A stretch of DNA of 64,000 nucleotides from Sipunculus nudus (taxonomy: Eukaryota > Annelida > Sipuncula > Golfingiida > Sipunculidae): assembly GCA_026874595.1 (NCBI GenBank), contig CM049306.1, positions 102,931,142 to 102,995,141 of the forward strand. The letters run 5' to 3'. The translations under genes were made by a program, and so were the position numbers. Shown piece by piece: positions 59,730 through 64,000 of this stretch (position 1 is the first letter of the stretch; every line of letters starts with the position of its first letter). The notes under the pieces were generated by a model that worked only from the letters and a program-made list of their open reading frames with translations, was not told the DNA's origin and ran no database searches.

Positions 59730-62700
59730 ATTCATTAACTTTCTGGCTTACCGTTTATAGGTAGTTTGATTTACATTTATGTACAGATTTCTCAAACTTA
59801 GTATAATCTGATGTAATAACGTCGGGTATAACACAGAGCCTCAACAAAGCAGGCTAAATATCTAATAACTCTATAAGCCTATGGTTGGAAGGCCAGATAT
59901 AAGTCTATAAATAGTTTGATATAAGTTAGACATCAATTTAATTTATATCACTAAAAAAGAGATGAAAACTTATTATACATAAAACGGCCAATAAAAGAAC
60001 ATAGACAAGGAGTATACATAGATCTGTATAGTTTTGCAGTTGACCGCACAGGCAAAATTAGAAAATCTCTCAAAAGAAACATTACACAGTTTAAAGAAAA
60101 AACATATCTCTACTAAATACAACAGTTAAGATGCAAAAAACATCCCGAGTTAATCAAAATCATCAGAGTAGGTTCTCTTAAAGACTAAACATACACTGGA
60201 GCCAATACAACAGGATAATTTTTTTTCACCTCCAACAATAGAGAGTTTTTAGAGACAAGAAGCCATATTGGCCGAACTCTGAACTGACTCAATACAAGAT
60301 GCAATACAGTTTGTAAGAGAATTGCATTATCTCTTAATATAATGTAACAGCCTGATATGATGAAATATTAAAATAATATTTCATAAAACATTCATCATGC
60401 AGGGTAGTTTTTGATAGAGGAATCTAAAAAAATGTATGAAGATCTCCTCAGGTATGAGTGTAATAGATTTATATTCATGTTAGAGTACTTAAAGAGACCG
60501 AGGAAGATCTCTAGTTTTTTTTAAAGAGAGCTGGCATGTTTAGCAGGTAAAATCTCCAACACAGCCAAGCAAACGTGACCGGGCCAAGTATATCGCAACG
60601 ACTGAGAGCGCGTTTAATATACGCTCTCGGCATCTAGTCAGATAACAAGCTCCGAGAACCTTTTCTCAGTTAGGGCTTCTCTACACATTCTGAGTTTTAA
60701 GCGACACACATGAGTATACATAATACTGATACTTGTGAAGACAGGCGGAACTTTACTACCTGAACATAATGTTCAGAATGCATTTACGGTCCGGTACACC
60801 TATATGGTGAACTATTGAAGTATACTTTGAGTATTTCTGCAGATTGTAAAGTTAGAGAATTATGCACACTAAACGGTAACATCTGAACCGTGCTGTTCCC
60901 AGCATATTTCTAACTGAATGATGTTACGTGCATTTTATCGTTGAAAAGACAAACATGGCAAGCTCTTTATATGGAAAGCTCTCTCCTTTGTGACTGATAT
61001 CCAATACTTTTTTTCGCATTTGGTAATACATGCAAAGAATTGCTATTTCACAGAAAGCCGTATGATTGTCGGCGTACTCACACTAATTCTGCTGGCCATG
61101 TGCCCAAACTCTGATATTATCGTAAATGACCACACTTATTCAGTCAACCGGCTATAACATAAGGCTGGCAAGCAAAGAAAGGACACATGTTATCTTGAAT
61201 GGAAGCGTGCAAAAATATACAGATATGTACCATAAATTTGACACAATGGAATGGGCACTCCCAATAATATATCGGATTTATCTTTCTTGTGACCCATCTT
61301 AAAAGAAATTTACTGTTTCAATTATAGCTTATACAAGTCTCCACACACGAGCTGAAGACGCCGTTCGTGGTAATATGACCCAAGTGTTACTCATGGTCTA
61401 GTAGAGAATACGAGTATGACCATTAAATATGTTATGTGCGAGTATATATGTGGCCTCTGGTACATGAATACGTGAATTAACCTGTCCCACTCCCTTCAAA
61501 TCTGATTATTGATGTTACCTTTACAACCCCATTCAAATTAACAAGTGTCACCTATCGGTGGGTTTAGAAACCCACGATACATGATACGCTACTAACGCTG
61601 CATTGAGGATGCTTTATATGTTCATGGAATCGGAGTATTGTCCCATACCCGACATGAAAGCTATTTACATATGTAAACGACATATGCATATAGATAATGC
61701 ATATGTAAAATATCTTATAAAGGAACGCCAAGGAACTTATAGAACAATATGTTCAAAAACATAATACACGTAGGCCTATGTACACAACGCTAGCATTTGA
61801 TGAAGCCTTACTGGGTGATTCTGATCAGCGCAAAGATAATAATCCTTAAAATAAATGGTTCTCGCCCATATTAACTACATTCGCCTGAAATACTTTCAAC
61901 ACTAAGTTGCAGTTACTCTGCGTGGATAAATTCTCTGGAAGTTTAAACGAATTCTCATGACGGACCGAGCAGCTAAACGGTACCTACTACAATGAGCGGG
62001 GTAACTTTACAAACATAAACATAAATTAACAATTAATTTCTAACCTAAATTAAGACTTTTCAAGTCATAAATCATTATTACTGTCGCCAGAGGCAAATAT
62101 ACGAAACTATGAAAAATGGAATAACTTGAGGAATAGCGGCATTGGAATAGTATAACAGGTAGGCCCCATATATGTTTAAAATTTCCTTAAAGAGGGCCAA
62201 TAAATATGTCTACTGAACCGCGTTCACTGGTATAAAAGATCCCCTTACTTTCACCCCATTACAAGTGTAAAAGGGACACTGCTTCGTACCGATAATTTTA
62301 CCCTTCTTAGGTGAAGACAGTTTTTCCTTTCATTGTCCTTTTAAAGGACTGTAGACTGAACCCTACTCATACGAAGCTCATGGCTACATCGAGTGTATGA
62401 ATGAAGCTGGAAATTATCAATGTGCAATCGTGTATGTACCCTGCAATTTTGCTACAAGATGGCGCTGTTTTTAAGATCTTAGATTATTGTCCCCCTGAAG
62501 TTTCAAATATCTGACTACACCATCATCAAAATATACAACAACAAAAAAACTGAGAGCCACAGAAGAGGATGATTCCTCTTCACCAGGATGATTTTCTCTT
62601 CCCCATTTTAATATCAGATAATGTCTGGTATTTCTATGGCTATGTTCGAAAGACAGTGTGTTTGGCTTGGGGAGAAGGCACTACCTGGGATATGACCCTT

Positions 62701-63185
62701 AACATACAGAATACTTTGGTTTCATGAAACCCAATTTAGACAGATTTCTTCATAATGAATTTGAGTGATATTTTGGCTATAAAGTTGTATTAAATGCCAC
62801 TAACATTACTGATTGACAAAATGCAGGATTCGAATCTGATAATTCCACGGTAATTCTCTTTTAACAGTTTAGCATGAAACATGCACTATTGAATTGGCTG
62901 GCCTCCAGACATGATAAACTGGGTTTACCATGTAATACCTGATTCACGTGAGTATGATAACGGACCTGCCTCCCCCAACAAAGGTAGGTTCTGATATGAT
63001 ATTGTTCTGCGCCAATTTTGGCACCGTCACCACGTATATTAAATAAACATCTCGGAATCACCAAGTACGATGGCATTCTAAATGTTCTAACACGTTACCA
63101 CTGAAATGTTTTAGGAAGACATAATCACTAGAATCCCTATACCAACACATGACACCGATTATTAAGTCTTAAAAATTTCCTATTT

Positions 63186-63187
<2 letters not shown>

Positions 63188-63228
<41 letters not shown>
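63188..63228. repeat. (TA)n microsatellite
   Basis: About 20 TA units. Confidence 0.95.
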
Positions 63229-63230
<2 letters not shown>

Positions 63231-64000
63231 CTAGCACCTAATTACTGAAATAATTGGTCACATATATTGTAATAATTTCAGTATATTCAGTATACACCTC
63301 GCCCACTTCACGAACAGGCTAAATGCTCACTCCATATTGCTAATATTTGCATATGAGATGATCTTAATCAATAGTCCTGTCAAACCTCACTGCTTTCAAC
63401 CGCGTGACCGTCGCTCTGCAATAAAATAAAAATCAAGATTATACTGTTAATTAATCATTTTCTATGTTTGCACATCACAAGGCGAATTAACCTAATTTCA
63501 GGGGAATAGGAAGTTTTTCTATATAATATGACACTCATTAAATGATGTTAAATTTAGCAATGTAACATCTGTCCCCTAACCAAAGAATCAGAGTCAATTT
63601 CATTGCTATTTTTTTTGTGAATTCATTAGAAGCCGAATAAAATGCTCATGCCACTGTTACCAAGGAAACATAAAGTTAATATAAATGATATGGTTACTCC
63701 AACAGATGATCAGACACCCCATTCCCACAGGAAGAACAGGTCGTTGATAAGTTACCTGAAATGTTCCAAATAAAATTGAGCCGTGTCAATCTATAAATAT
63801 TTCAATTACAATCAATGCAAATCAACTGTAATGTTCAAAAAAGCCTTATCTGAAATCAAAATTATTTTTCACCAGCTTTGTTGATTATAAACTATGCACT
63901 TATTGCGACCGTCCCAAAGAAAGGACCGAATACAGTTATTTGCAGTTGTGTAGACACTAGATTTGTGCAATCACCCATTAGTGCGATCACTGAAAGCCCC

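Larger units (their letters stand above)
56471..64000. other. No gene seen; AT-rich sequence with repeats
   Basis: All reading frames are short and none resembles a known family. Visible structure is limited to (TA)n tracts (about 57793-57833, 58210-58263, 63188-63228), an AT palindromic stretch (57520-57625) and a small inverted-repeat element (59494-59729). Distal promoter sequence for SLC26-B is possible but not demonstrable. Confidence 0.65.

Overview
The window is nuclear DNA of an animal: AT-rich, intron-rich and full of transposable elements, (TA)n microsatellites and poly(G/C) runs. Its protein content and repeat style suggest a bivalve or other mollusc, but that is inference and no species is named. 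There are no bacterial features, rRNA genes or convincing stand-alone tRNA genes.

The one clear host gene lies on the minus strand. It is an SLC26-family (prestin/SLC26A6-like) anion transporter, called SLC26-B here. Its start codon is at 43271 and its last recognised exon ends at 19873. Seventeen exons chain with compatible phases and GT-AG boundaries: N-terminus and sulfate-transporter signature (exons 1-2), membrane core (exons 3-12) and cytoplasmic STAS domain (exons 13-18). Exon 14, in the variable STAS insert, is tentative, and the stop-bearing end is unresolved. A second exon 1 of identical length and about 92% amino-acid identity lies at 149-497 on the same strand. It starts a tandem paralogue (SLC26-A) whose remaining exons lie beyond the left edge.

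The two exon-1 regions belong to a larger segmental duplication: about 1-4320 matches about 42744-56470. Comparing the copies shows filled and empty sites. Copy A gained a 0.7 kb element with a long target duplication (about 2103-2800) and a tRNA-derived SINE (about 3080-3462). Copy B gained a hAT element (46251-47151) and about 9 kb holding a decayed plus-strand Ty3/gypsy element (about 50.07-56.1 kb), itself interrupted by a second hAT (50635-52090) and a TA-flanked pogo/Tc1-type element (54004-54848).

Between the paralogues lies a decayed minus-strand Ty3/gypsy element (about 7.9-13.6 kb) that has lost its reverse transcriptase. An inverted copy of its LTR (14039 to about 16.2 kb) sits on the far side and is split by a TTAA-flanked element. 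SLC26-B introns contain two minisatellites, a pogo-like element, a third hAT, a GC-rich inverted-repeat element and a promoter-like repeat.

Three points stand out. A 60-bp minisatellite in the intron before exon 10 is built from the start of exon 10 plus its 3' splice site, giving about 26 decoy acceptors. A dispersed repeat, present twice, carries a perfect heat-shock element 11 bp upstream of a TATA box. The tandem duplicates allow insertions to be dated against each other. From about 56.5 kb to the right edge only repeats are visible.
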